This document shows, one piece after another, positions 1-6,781 of a stretch of DNA of 13,297 nucleotides; the first letter of the stretch is position 1; each line of letters begins with the position of its first letter. Both the position numbers and the translations under genes were made by a program. Source of the stretch: Verrucomicrobiota bacterium (GTDB taxonomy: Bacteria > Verrucomicrobiota > Verrucomicrobiia > Chthoniobacterales > UBA10450); NCBI GenBank assembly GCA_003219355.1, contig QHOQ01000058.1, positions 1 through 13,297 of the forward strand, read 5' to 3'. The notes under the pieces were generated by a model. That model ran no database searches, had not been told where the DNA came from, and worked only from the letters and a program-made list of their open reading frames with translations.

Positions 1-493
1 TGGCGCGATTGCGTTAGTCCTTGCGCTTTATCTGGCAGCGATCCTACCGGTCAACGTCACGGGGCTGGTATTGATCGCGCTCGCGCTGATGCTTTTCATC
101 TTTGATGTCTATGCGCCCACCCACGGTGTCCTAACTGTCGGCGGAATCATTTCGTTCCTGATCGGCTCGCTCATGCTCTTCAACCGCGCCGATCCGCTCT
201 TCCGATTGTCTCTCAGCTACATCATTCCGGCGACACTGGTCACAGCGGCGTTCTTTGTTTTCATTATCGGCAAGGGTTTGGGCGCGCAGCGCTTGCCGGT
301 AAGAGCGGGCGCGGAAACTCTGCTTGGAAAAACTGTGACCGCATTGACGCCAATCGACTCGCGGGGCGGCTGGATCTTTGTCGAAGGCGAGCATTGGAAC
401 GCGGTCAGCGATACGTCCATCGAAAAAGGTGACCTAGCAGAGATCGCAGCGGTCCAAGGATTGACTCTTAAAGTAAAAACCAAAGGAAAATAA
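1..493 (+). CDS. nfeD: NfeD family membrane protein, C-terminal part (5' end outside window)
   Basis: The reading frame is open from base 2, so the gene begins before the window; 163 residues are visible. The visible part starts with hydrophobic membrane-spanning helices containing the family-like run LPVNVTGLVLIALALMLF, then a short loop with the GVLTVGGI pattern and another hydrophobic stretch (FLIGSLMLF). It ends with a soluble beta-rich domain (about the last 65 residues, from GAETLLGKTVTAL to the C-terminal lysines) that matches the OB-fold NfeD C-terminal domain. In long-form NfeD a ClpP-like serine protease domain precedes the membrane part; whether it is present here cannot be seen. 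NfeD is typically encoded beside a stomatin/slipin partner, and the next gene, 4 bp downstream, is exactly that. The likely role is membrane-associated quality control or microdomain function with the slipin. The family assignment is confident; long versus short form is unresolved. Confidence 0.9.
   Translation, partial: GAIALVLALYLAAILPVNVTGLVLIALALMLFIFDVYAPTHGVLTVGGIISFLIGSLMLFNRADPLFRLSLSYIIPATLVTAAFFVFIIGKGLGAQRLPVRAGAETLLGKTVTALTPIDSRGGWIFVEGEHWNAVSDTSIEKGDLAEIAAVQGLTLKVKTKGK
481..487 (+). promoter_or_regulatory. Probable ribosome binding site of the slipin gene
   Basis: The purine stretch CAAAGGA lies inside the last codons of nfeD, with its core about 10 bases before the ATG at 498. 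It is one of the few recognisable Shine-Dalgarno-like sequences in the window and supports translation of the slipin from the nfeD transcript. Confidence 0.5.
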
Positions 494-497
494 AGCC

Positions 498-1277
498 ATG
501 CCACTCGAAGGACCGTTCAAGTTAATTAGTTGGGCCATACCCGTCATCATCCTGGCCGTGATCATCCTGCCGCAGGCGATCCGGATCCTGCGCGAATACG
601 AGCGAGGAGTAATCTTTCGTCTGGGAAAATTACTCGGTGCGAAAGGGCCGGGACTAATCTTCCTCATCCCGATCGTCGATCGAATGGTGCGAATGGATCT
701 GCGCGTCGTGACGATCAGTGTCGAGCGACAGGAAGTGATGACGCGGGACAATGTGCCGGTAACGGTCGACGCGGTTGTTTATTTCCGCGTGGTCGATCCG
801 CAAGCCGCGGTGGTGAAAGTGGAAAACTTTCTCAAGGCCACCTCGCTCATCGCCCAGACTACGCTGCGAAGCGTCCTCGGCCAGGCACCCTTGGACGACC
901 TGCTTTCGCAGCGCGAATCGATCAATCAGACTCTCCAGGACATCATCGACAAACAAACCGAGCCATGGGGGGTGAAGGTCACGGCGGTCGAGGTAAAAGA
1001 CGTGGTGCTACCCGACACCATGAAGCGCGCCATGGCGAAACAGGCCGAAGCCGAGCGCGAGCGCCGCGCCAAAGTCGTCAACGCTGAGGGCGAATTTCAA
1101 GCAGCTGAGAAAATGGTGCAGGCCGCCGCGATGATGAGCAAAGAACCGATTGCGCTGCAACTGCGCTTCCTGCAAACCATGCGCGAAATTTCCAGCGAAC
1201 ACAACACAACGACATTTCTCCCAGTCCCGATCGATTTGTTCGCGCCATTCAAGAAGAGCGAACCTCCCAAGCCGTAG
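498..1277 (+). CDS. Slipin / stomatin-like SPFH (band 7) membrane protein
   Basis: The protein has 259 residues. One N-terminal hydrophobic segment (about residues 8-27) anchors it in the membrane. It is followed by the band-7 signature YERGVIFRLGKLLG and KGPGLIFLIPIVDRM, then the core with VERQEVMTRDNVPVTVDAVVY and TTLRSVLGQAPLDDLLSQR. A charged alanine/glutamate-rich coiled-coil segment follows (about residues 175-205, MAKQAEAERERRAKVVNAEGE), and the tail has the typical TTFLPVPIDL. Slipins oligomerise in membranes and act with NfeD; the archaeal NfeD partner protease is known to cleave stomatin. The ATG at 498 is 4 bp after the nfeD stop and has an AAGGA motif upstream, so the two genes form the classical nfeD-slipin pair. 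The length is normal for the short bacterial slipins. No key motif appears to be missing. The exact physiological role is unknown. Confidence 0.95.
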   Translation: MPLEGPFKLISWAIPVIILAVIILPQAIRILREYERGVIFRLGKLLGAKGPGLIFLIPIVDRMVRMDLRVVTISVERQEVMTRDNVPVTVDAVVYFRVVDPQAAVVKVENFLKATSLIAQTTLRSVLGQAPLDDLLSQRESINQTLQDIIDKQTEPWGVKVTAVEVKDVVLPDTMKRAMAKQAEAERERRAKVVNAEGEFQAAEKMVQAAAMMSKEPIALQLRFLQTMREISSEHNTTTFLPVPIDLFAPFKKSEPPKP

Positions 1278-1293
1278 GCTTCTTCGACTGAAC

Positions 1294-2913
1294 ATGGATC
1301 TTGCCGGACGAATTCGAGAAAAACCGGCGTTCGCGGAAGATCGGCAATTCCAGAAAAGGCTGGTTTCTTTTCTTGAATCGCCTGCCTCGTATCCGCATGG
1401 GCCGCGGGAAGTGCGCTCGATTCAAACGCACATCTCCTGGGTGTTTACCGCTTCCCCGTTTGTCTTCAAAGTGAAGAAGGCGGTGAATTTCGGGTTTCTT
1501 GATTTCAGCTCGCTGGAAAAGCGCCGCCATTTTTGCCAGCGCGAAGTTGAGCTAAATCGCAGGCTCTGTCCGGAAGTGTATTTGGGAGTGGTCCCAATCT
1601 ACCGGACCGGTTCCGATTTTTCATTCGAAGCTGAAGGAGAGATCGCCGAGTACAGCGTGAAGATGAGAGAACTGCCTGGCGGCTGGTTCTTGAGCGAGTT
1701 ACTGGCGAAAAAACTGGTGGGAGAAACGGAAATTAATCGAGTGATCTCCTGCTTGCATCGATTTTACGAATCGCAAACTCCGAGCCCGCCGATTGAGGAA
1801 TGGGGAATGCCAGAAAAGCTGAAGCTCAGCACGGACGAAAATTTCACACAGGTGGAATCATTTGTGGGAAAGACGATCACGCCGGCTACCTTCGAGGCAA
1901 TCGGCCATTTCACGAGCAGTTTCTACATCGCGAATGAAAAGTTATTTCGCGACCGAATTCGGCAATACCGGATTCGGGATTGCCATGGCGATTTGCATCT
2001 CGATCATATCCATCTCACTCCGGAATCGACAACGATCTTCGATTGCATCGAGTTCAACGATCGGTTCCGCTTCATCGACATCGCGAATGATCTCGCATTT
2101 TTGGCGATGGATTTCGATTTCGAAGGGCGAAGTGATTTGGGAAATCTGCTTCTACAAACTGCGGCGCGCGAATTTGGAGATCCCGAAATGCTAGACGTTT
2201 CGGATTTCTACAAGTGCTACCGAGCCTTTGTGCGCGGAAAAGTCGAAAGCCTTCAAGCGCTTGAAACCGAAACGGCGAATCCTGAAGAGCACATCAAACA
2301 AGCTGTGCGCTATTTTCGCCTCGCGCTGCGATATACGGTAAGCGACTCCGAACCGTTGGTCCTTGTTGTCATGGGCCGCGTTGGCGCGGGCAAAACGACG
2401 GTAGCCAGGCAATTGGGAGTTGAATTGGGCTGGCCTGTGTTTTCCTCCGATCAGATTCGCAAAACGATGGCTGGAATCCCGTTGACCGAGCGCACCGCAA
2501 CAGACCGGCGCCGCGAGGTTTACTCGGAGCAAATGACCGAACAAACGTACAAGCAGCTTGTAGAACACGGGCTTGCCGCAGTTGAAATCCATGGTGGGGT
2601 CGTCTTGGACGCTACATTTTCAAGCCGAGCGCACCGCGAACTTCTGTGCAAAGAATGCGAAAATGCTCGCGTTGGTTTTCAGTTTGTCGAGCTCGATGTT
2701 GATCTTCGCGAAATGGAACGCAGGCTGAGGGCGCGAAACAAGAGCACGGGCGAAATTTCCGATGCTCGCCTTGAAGATCTTGAAAAATTGAACGCCGCTT
2801 ACGAACCACCGTCGGATCTTGCGACGGACTTGATTGAGATCTCAGCCAAGAATGATGTTTCCGATATCGTCAAGGCAGTGCTACTGCGATTGACCGAGAA
2901 ACAGCTTCGCTAA
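1294..2913 (+). CDS. Two-domain protein: APH-like phosphotransferase domain fused to P-loop (AAA_33-like) kinase domain
   Basis: The protein has 539 residues counted from the ATG at 1294. The N-terminal half (about 1-330) resembles the COG2187 aminoglycoside-phosphotransferase-like domain. It has the family entry motif THISWVFTASPFVFKVKKAVNFGFLDFS with K-x-KKAVNFGF, the catalytic-loop motif HGDLHLDH with H231 and D233, and a metal-binding-type segment FDCIEF with D250. The C-terminal part (about 350-539) carries a Walker A loop GRVGAGKT (G361-T368), as in COG0645 small kinases, and a downstream VVLDATFSS segment. This two-domain architecture is found in many bacteria, usually annotated as a bifunctional aminoglycoside phosphotransferase/ATP-binding protein; the substrate is unknown and antibiotic resistance should not be assumed. 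The start 16 bp after the slipin stop is chosen because an earlier in-frame start would lie deep inside the slipin gene. No clear Shine-Dalgarno precedes it. The canonical Asn of the HGDxHxxN loop is His here. Confidence 0.85.
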   Translation: MDLAGRIREKPAFAEDRQFQKRLVSFLESPASYPHGPREVRSIQTHISWVFTASPFVFKVKKAVNFGFLDFSSLEKRRHFCQREVELNRRLCPEVYLGVVPIYRTGSDFSFEAEGEIAEYSVKMRELPGGWFLSELLAKKLVGETEINRVISCLHRFYESQTPSPPIEEWGMPEKLKLSTDENFTQVESFVGKTITPATFEAIGHFTSSFYIANEKLFRDRIRQYRIRDCHGDLHLDHIHLTPESTTIFDCIEFNDRFRFIDIANDLAFLAMDFDFEGRSDLGNLLLQTAAREFGDPEMLDVSDFYKCYRAFVRGKVESLQALETETANPEEHIKQAVRYFRLALRYTVSDSEPLVLVVMGRVGAGKTTVARQLGVELGWPVFSSDQIRKTMAGIPLTERTATDRRREVYSEQMTEQTYKQLVEHGLAAVEIHGGVVLDATFSSRAHRELLCKECENARVGFQFVELDVDLREMERRLRARNKSTGEISDARLEDLEKLNAAYEPPSDLATDLIEISAKNDVSDIVKAVLLRLTEKQLR

Positions 2914-3602
2914 TTTAATGGGGCCACGATCTTGGCGATCTGCTGGCGAAAAAGTTTGGCGCCACCGGAAGCCGGGTGCCGCACCTGATGCGCGCAGACG
3001 CCCAGGTTCTTAAGCTGCGCGGCGGCGATACGACCGAGCGCCACGACTTCGCCGCATGGAAATAAATCGAGAAAAGCTTTGAGCACCGGGATTGCGGCAG
3101 CTTGTTCTGAACTGGTCGGCGTCCTGTTACTCAACATGCCGAGACGCGGATCAAACGAATGCCACGGGAACGCGTTCCAGAGAACGAATTCTTCTGGCGG
3201 CAACTCAGATTGTAACAATGTGCTCCAGACGATCGTGGCGGTCGGCTCGGAAAAACCATCGGGACATTTCTGAGGTTTGCTTGTGCGCCGCGGAATGATG
3301 TCCCGGAAAATATATCGTGGTTCGATACAATCGATCTTCGTTCGTCCAAGCAAAATGCGTTCGGACGTCATCGGTATCCCGGTGAAATGGCCGCCGCGGT
3401 AGCCAAGCGCTTCGCCGATAACTGCGAACCGTACCTTTCCTAACCGTTCACTCAGATAAGCACCTAGATGTTTCCGACGGATACTCGGCCCATTCCGGTC
3501 AATGTCGTTTTCCTTATCGACCTGCCACCACGGATTGAAGACAGGGCCCGATGGCGACTTTTTCAAATGGCGCAGAAAGTTTTCGACCGATTCTACGGGC
3601 AT
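2910..3602 (-). CDS. Uracil-DNA glycosylase-like protein
   Basis: The protein has 230 residues and resembles the UDG superfamily (Pfam UDG type). Motif 1 is GEALGYRGGHFTGIP (residues 63-77), where GEAxG corresponds to the water-activating/phosphate loop of family 4-like enzymes. A central strand LWNAFPWHSFDP (141-152) matches the conserved N-x-FPWHP-type segment. The C-terminal motif is RHPASGGAKLF (208-218), matching the catalytic-loop HPS/HPA motif with H209. Expected activity is removal of uracil (or another deaminated base) from DNA as the first step of base excision repair in the cytoplasm. The four cysteines (92, 113, 183, 203) are not arranged like the N-terminal C-x2-C iron-sulfur ligands of families 4 and 5, so a cluster is doubtful. 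The gene is convergent with the kinase gene, with stop codons overlapping by two bases (TAA on +, TAG on -). It is divergent from the CapA gene with only 20 bp between starts. Subfamily and substrate range are uncertain. Confidence 0.75.
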   Translation of the reverse strand: MPVESVENFLRHLKKSPSGPVFNPWWQVDKENDIDRNGPSIRRKHLGAYLSERLGKVRFAVIGEALGYRGGHFTGIPMTSERILLGRTKIDCIEPRYIFRDIIPRRTSKPQKCPDGFSEPTATIVWSTLLQSELPPEEFVLWNAFPWHSFDPRLGMLSNRTPTSSEQAAAIPVLKAFLDLFPCGEVVALGRIAAAQLKNLGVCAHQVRHPASGGAKLFRQQIAKIVAPLN

Positions 3603-3622
3603 AATCGTAGTGTACAGTAGAA

Positions 3623-4735
3623 ATGAACTCCCGGCCGAGGTCGTTGCGTGTGTTTCTCTGCGGCGATGTGATGACCGGCCGCGGCATCGATCAGGTGCTG
3701 CCGCATCCGGCGGATCCGATTCTGTACGAACCGTACGTCCGCGACGCGCGTGAATACGTCGATCTCGCTGAAAAAGCCCATGGCCCGATCCTGCGACCTG
3801 TAAACTTCGATTATGTCTGGGGCGAGGCGTTGCAAGAACTCGATCACGACCGCGTCGATCTCAGGATCATTAATTTGGAGACCACTATCACTTCCGCGGA
3901 GACGCACTGGCCCGGAAAAGGAATTCACTACCGGATGCATCCACTAAACGTCGATTGTCTCAGCGCCGCGCGCATCAGCGGCTGCGCTTTAGCGAACAAC
4001 CATGTGTTGGATTGGGGATATGAAGGTTTGTCTGAGACGCTGCGCACTTTGGATGCGGCTGGCGTGGTCCACGCAGGCGCGGGAAAAGATGCAGAAGAAG
4101 CAGCCGCTCCCGCAGTTATCAGTGTGCCCGATAAAGGACGAGTGCTTCTCTTCTCATTTGGATCGACAAGCAGCGGAATCCCGCGGGAGTGGACCGCTAC
4201 CGCATCACGCCCGGGAGTGAATTTGCTGGACGATCTTTCCGAGGCGACCGCCGTGCGAGTTGCCAGTGAGATGCGAAGCCTTCAGCATTCGGCCGATTTT
4301 CTTGTCGCGTCTATCCACTGGGGTAGTAATTGGGGTCACGAAATTCCGCGTCAGCAAATCGCGTTTGCGCATCGTTTGATAGAGGAAGGAGTCTCGATCG
4401 TGCATGGTCACTCCTCGCACCACGTGAAGGCAATCGAAGTCTTCAGGGGTCGCCTCATTCTGTACGGCTGCGGCGATTTTCTCACGGATTACGAAGGGGT
4501 CGGCGGTTACGAAGAATTCCGTGGCGACCTGGCGCTGATGTACTTTGTCGAACTCGACTCGGGCACCGGTGAGCTCATGTCAGCGCGTCTGGTTCCAATG
4601 CAAATGCGACGCTTTCGGCTTGAGCACACATCGGCCGCCGATGCGCGTTGGTTTACCAATTTTCTGAACGAACTCGGTGCGCCATTTGGAAGCCAGACAC
4701 GACTGGACGAAGACAATAGTCTGATCCTTGAGTAA
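3623..4735 (+). CDS. CapA family (PGA_cap) metallophosphatase-like protein
   Basis: The protein has 370 residues and carries the CapA-family pattern of calcineurin-like metal-binding motifs. These are CGDVMTGRGID at the N-terminus (G14, D15), INLETTIT (N84, E86), the signature ANNHVLDWG (N125, N126, H127), SIHWGSNWG (H232), HGHSSHH (H261, H263, H266, H267) and YGCGDFLTDYEG (G284, D285). In Bacillus, CapA is a membrane-anchored part of poly-gamma-glutamate capsule synthesis, but the wider family includes many proteins of unknown function. This copy starts almost directly with the first metallophosphatase strand and has no signal peptide or membrane anchor. No other capsule gene (capB, capC) is nearby, so a cytoplasmic phosphoesterase-type role is as likely as a capsule role. 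No good Shine-Dalgarno precedes the ATG; a GTG at 3650 is a possible but less likely start because it would remove little of the motif region. Family confident, function not. Confidence 0.85.
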   Translation: MNSRPRSLRVFLCGDVMTGRGIDQVLPHPADPILYEPYVRDAREYVDLAEKAHGPILRPVNFDYVWGEALQELDHDRVDLRIINLETTITSAETHWPGKGIHYRMHPLNVDCLSAARISGCALANNHVLDWGYEGLSETLRTLDAAGVVHAGAGKDAEEAAAPAVISVPDKGRVLLFSFGSTSSGIPREWTATASRPGVNLLDDLSEATAVRVASEMRSLQHSADFLVASIHWGSNWGHEIPRQQIAFAHRLIEEGVSIVHGHSSHHVKAIEVFRGRLILYGCGDFLTDYEGVGGYEEFRGDLALMYFVELDSGTGELMSARLVPMQMRRFRLEHTSAADARWFTNFLNELGAPFGSQTRLDEDNSLILE

Positions 4736-4755
4736 CATTGGCCAGAACGCTGCGC

Positions 4756-5799
4756 TTAGCCGCTCTCGATCCCGTTTTCCGCGCTCTTCATAAAGGCGCT
4801 GGCCACATGCCCCGTGATGTCGATGCGCTGCGTCCGTTCCGACAGTGACATGCCGAACCCGCCGCGCTCTTTTTCCGTCCCGGCATCAGTGCATTGTAGT
4901 TCGAGCAAATATGTCAATCCCGTGCAGATGCACCGGCGATGGCCCTCCGCACGCTCATCATGCGAGCTGTGAGCAATCGAATACGCGTCGTTAAGTCCTT
5001 CGAGTGCACAGGCCACTTCCACCGATACCTGCCGCGCCGGATATGATTCGACGTCGCGGTAAAAGCCGCGCTCGATAATCTGATCATGCATCCCGAAAAT
5101 GTAGCCCGCCGCGGCGCGCTTGAGTGCGGCGCTGGCAGTGCACTCAAACACGAGGCGGGAAGCCTGCGACTGCCAGTTTGCGAAAAAGACCAGCATATCG
5201 TCGCCCACGCGGCCAGGCCGGAAATAGTGCTCATCGTAGTATATAAGGCCGCGTTCAGCACTTTGCAGATAACGCGCGTCATCCAAAAGGCGCTGGGCTT
5301 CCATTAGCGCAAGCATCGCCTCGCCAGCATAAAGTTCCTCGCCATTGTCGGGGAAGTCCTCGAAGCAAATCTTGTATGAACCGTCGGGCTGCTGCTGCCG
5401 GAGAATTCCCTCAGCGAGCCCCGCGATCTTCTTTGTCTGCTGCGGCGCCGGCGCATGGAGCAGAGCAAGTATCATGAAAGCACTGTGAGCAATGGACGAC
5501 GGCTCACCGAGACGCGACGAATCTAGAATCAAGTAGCCGCCGCCCTCCACAAGATACCCATCAAAATGTCGTAGTGATGTGGTGATCAGGTTGTACAGCT
5601 CCTGCCTGTGCAGAAACTGACCGAGCAGTTCCACGTCCCACACCGAAGCAAAGTCGCGGATGGGACAGTTTTCGCGGACGAAACGATCGGCCCCCGGAAT
5701 GTAAAGATATTCCAGCATCCCGGTCTTCGCGTTCACCATGCCTTGATACCAATTGAAGGCCAACTCCAACCGCTGTTTCAGCAACTCTACTATTGTCAT
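4756..5799 (-). CDS. Unrecognised alpha-helical toroid-like protein coupled to otsB
   Basis: The protein has 347 residues, is predicted soluble, and has no signal peptide. I do not recognise a named family. Several features suggest an alpha/alpha-barrel (six-hairpin glycosidase, epimerase or prenyl cyclase-like) fold. There are regularly spaced amphipathic helices, each ended by Gly/Pro/Asp loops. QQQPDGSYKI (135-144) resembles the QW-type or glycosidase loop motif, and EELYAGEAMLALMEA (154-168) resembles helix-pair motifs of these toroids. Aromatic and acidic residues cluster at helix starts (W54 D55, Y187 Y188 D189 E190, W209). The C-terminal block ERGGFGMSLSERTQRIDITGHVASAF (311-336) reads like a closing helix pair. 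The ATG overlaps the otsB stop (TAATG at 5797-5801), so it is the second gene of an otsB operon and is probably translationally coupled. Context suggests a trehalose- or glycan-related enzyme, but this is inference. It converges with capA, leaving a 20 bp gap with no clear terminator. Confidence 0.8.
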   Translation of the reverse strand: MTIVELLKQRLELAFNWYQGMVNAKTGMLEYLYIPGADRFVRENCPIRDFASVWDVELLGQFLHRQELYNLITTSLRHFDGYLVEGGGYLILDSSRLGEPSSIAHSAFMILALLHAPAPQQTKKIAGLAEGILRQQQPDGSYKICFEDFPDNGEELYAGEAMLALMEAQRLLDDARYLQSAERGLIYYDEHYFRPGRVGDDMLVFFANWQSQASRLVFECTASAALKRAAAGYIFGMHDQIIERGFYRDVESYPARQVSVEVACALEGLNDAYSIAHSSHDERAEGHRRCICTGLTYLLELQCTDAGTEKERGGFGMSLSERTQRIDITGHVASAFMKSAENGIESG

Positions 5800-6599
5800 T
5801 ACGTGCGTCCTGGCTGTGAGCCGGCGGAGGCGAGCAGGCCCGCGCTGATTTCGCGCAGGAAACGCTCGACTTCCGCTGGGTTCTTGAGCGAATAGCGCGC
5901 TGCAGTGAGCCGCGGCTGCTCGCTCACAATGATGCCGGCACCGCGTTGCCGAATCTCTCCAAAAGCATCTTCATCGGTACGATCATCGCCGATATAAATT
6001 GGAAGCACCTCCTTCCGATCCAGGCCTAACGACTCCAACAGCCACATCAACGCTCGACCTTTGTTCCAATCAATGTCGGGTTGAAGCTCGTAAACCTTTT
6101 TATTCTCGATCTTGCGCAACTCGCGATAGCACGCGGCGACTTCGTTCACGATTCGCTCGACTTCGCCGACGTCGTTCTCGTGCACATTTCGGTAATGCGC
6201 GGCCACCGAAAAACGTTTCCTGTCCACCAGCGCGCCAGGAATGCATGCGAGGGTTCGGCGAAGCTCCTTTTCCGCAGAATCAATAATCGGCAGCCTTTCG
6301 ATTGCGACCTGTTTCCGGAGCCCGTGCGGCCCCGCGATATCAAATCCGTGACTGCCGGCGTAAATGATCGCGTTGATATTCACGCGCTGGCGAACGTCAT
6401 CCAGGTTACGACCGCTAAGGATGGCGACCGGCGCCTTCGCCGCCAGGGCTCGCACCGCCTCTCGCATCGAGTCAGAGAGTAACGCCTTCCCTGGATGGCT
6501 GACGATCGGAGCGAGGGTGCCATCGTAGTCAAGAAAAACGGCGAGCTGCCGACGTGCGGCGCTAAATTCCTGAACGTGGTCCAGTGCCGATGGAATCAT
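5799..6599 (-). CDS. otsB: Trehalose-6-phosphate phosphatase
   Basis: The protein has 266 residues, normal for OtsB. It is a HAD-superfamily phosphatase that removes phosphate from trehalose-6-phosphate to give trehalose in the cytoplasm. HAD motif I is FLDYDGTLAPIV with nucleophile D24 and D26. Motif II is AILSGRN with S62. The OtsB-typical YAGSHGFDI (80-88) follows, then VAAHYRNV in the cap region and KGRALMWLLESL carrying the motif III lysine. Motif IV is IGDDRTDEDAF (203-213) with D205, D206 and D209. All catalytic residues are present. The start ATG at 6599 faces a 182 bp intergenic region shared with the divergent otsA gene. The stop codon overlaps the start of the downstream helical protein by one base. 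Having otsB divergent from otsA, rather than in one otsBA operon, allows the two enzymes to be controlled separately. Confidence 0.95.
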   Translation of the reverse strand: MIPSALDHVQEFSAARRQLAVFLDYDGTLAPIVSHPGKALLSDSMREAVRALAAKAPVAILSGRNLDDVRQRVNINAIIYAGSHGFDIAGPHGLRKQVAIERLPIIDSAEKELRRTLACIPGALVDRKRFSVAAHYRNVHENDVGEVERIVNEVAACYRELRKIENKKVYELQPDIDWNKGRALMWLLESLGLDRKEVLPIYIGDDRTDEDAFGEIRQRGAGIIVSEQPRLTAARYSLKNPAEVERFLREISAGLLASAGSQPGRT

Positions 6600-6686
6600 A
6601 TCCGTTCTATTCTACGATGTGCACGAGCGCTGCGACTGCAATCCTTGAGCGGCGCGTAATTGGATTGTGGGAGCTCCGGTAAAGGA

Positions 6687-6771
6687 GTTAAAAGAGTTGC
6701 AACGTTACAACTTACAAGCGTGGGGCGATCCCGCTCGCTCGCTTCCGTTGTAACGTTGTAACCTTTTTAAC
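6687..6771. repeat. Long imperfect inverted repeat in the otsB-otsA intergenic region
   Basis: A 25 bp left arm (6687-6711) and a 25 bp right arm (6747-6771) are inverted copies matching at 22 of 25 positions, separated by 35 bases. Each arm carries the unit GTTGTAAC/GTTACAAC; the right arm reads GTTGTAACGTTGTAAC before a T-rich stretch ending TTTTTAAC. The loop contains a further short pairing (AAGCG at 6716-6720 with CGCTT at 6740-6744). The right arm ends 10 bases before the otsA ATG, and no Shine-Dalgarno is visible there. It could be a mobile hairpin repeat, a binding site for a dimeric regulator, or an RNA hairpin that occludes otsA translation. The rest of the divergent gap (6600-6686) shows nothing convincing. 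Confidence 0.85.
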
Positions 6772-6781
6772 TTTTGTTTAA

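Noticed and set aside
1150..1293. Upstream extension of the kinase/ATPase gene by 48 codons from 1150
   Set aside because: It lies within the well-supported slipin gene in another frame, and its residues do not resemble the family; the ATG at 1294 fits better.
6609..6614. TAGAAT (minus strand) as an otsB -10 box
   Set aside because: No -35 at a proper distance, and it lies so close to the ATG that the mRNA would be leaderless; not supported.
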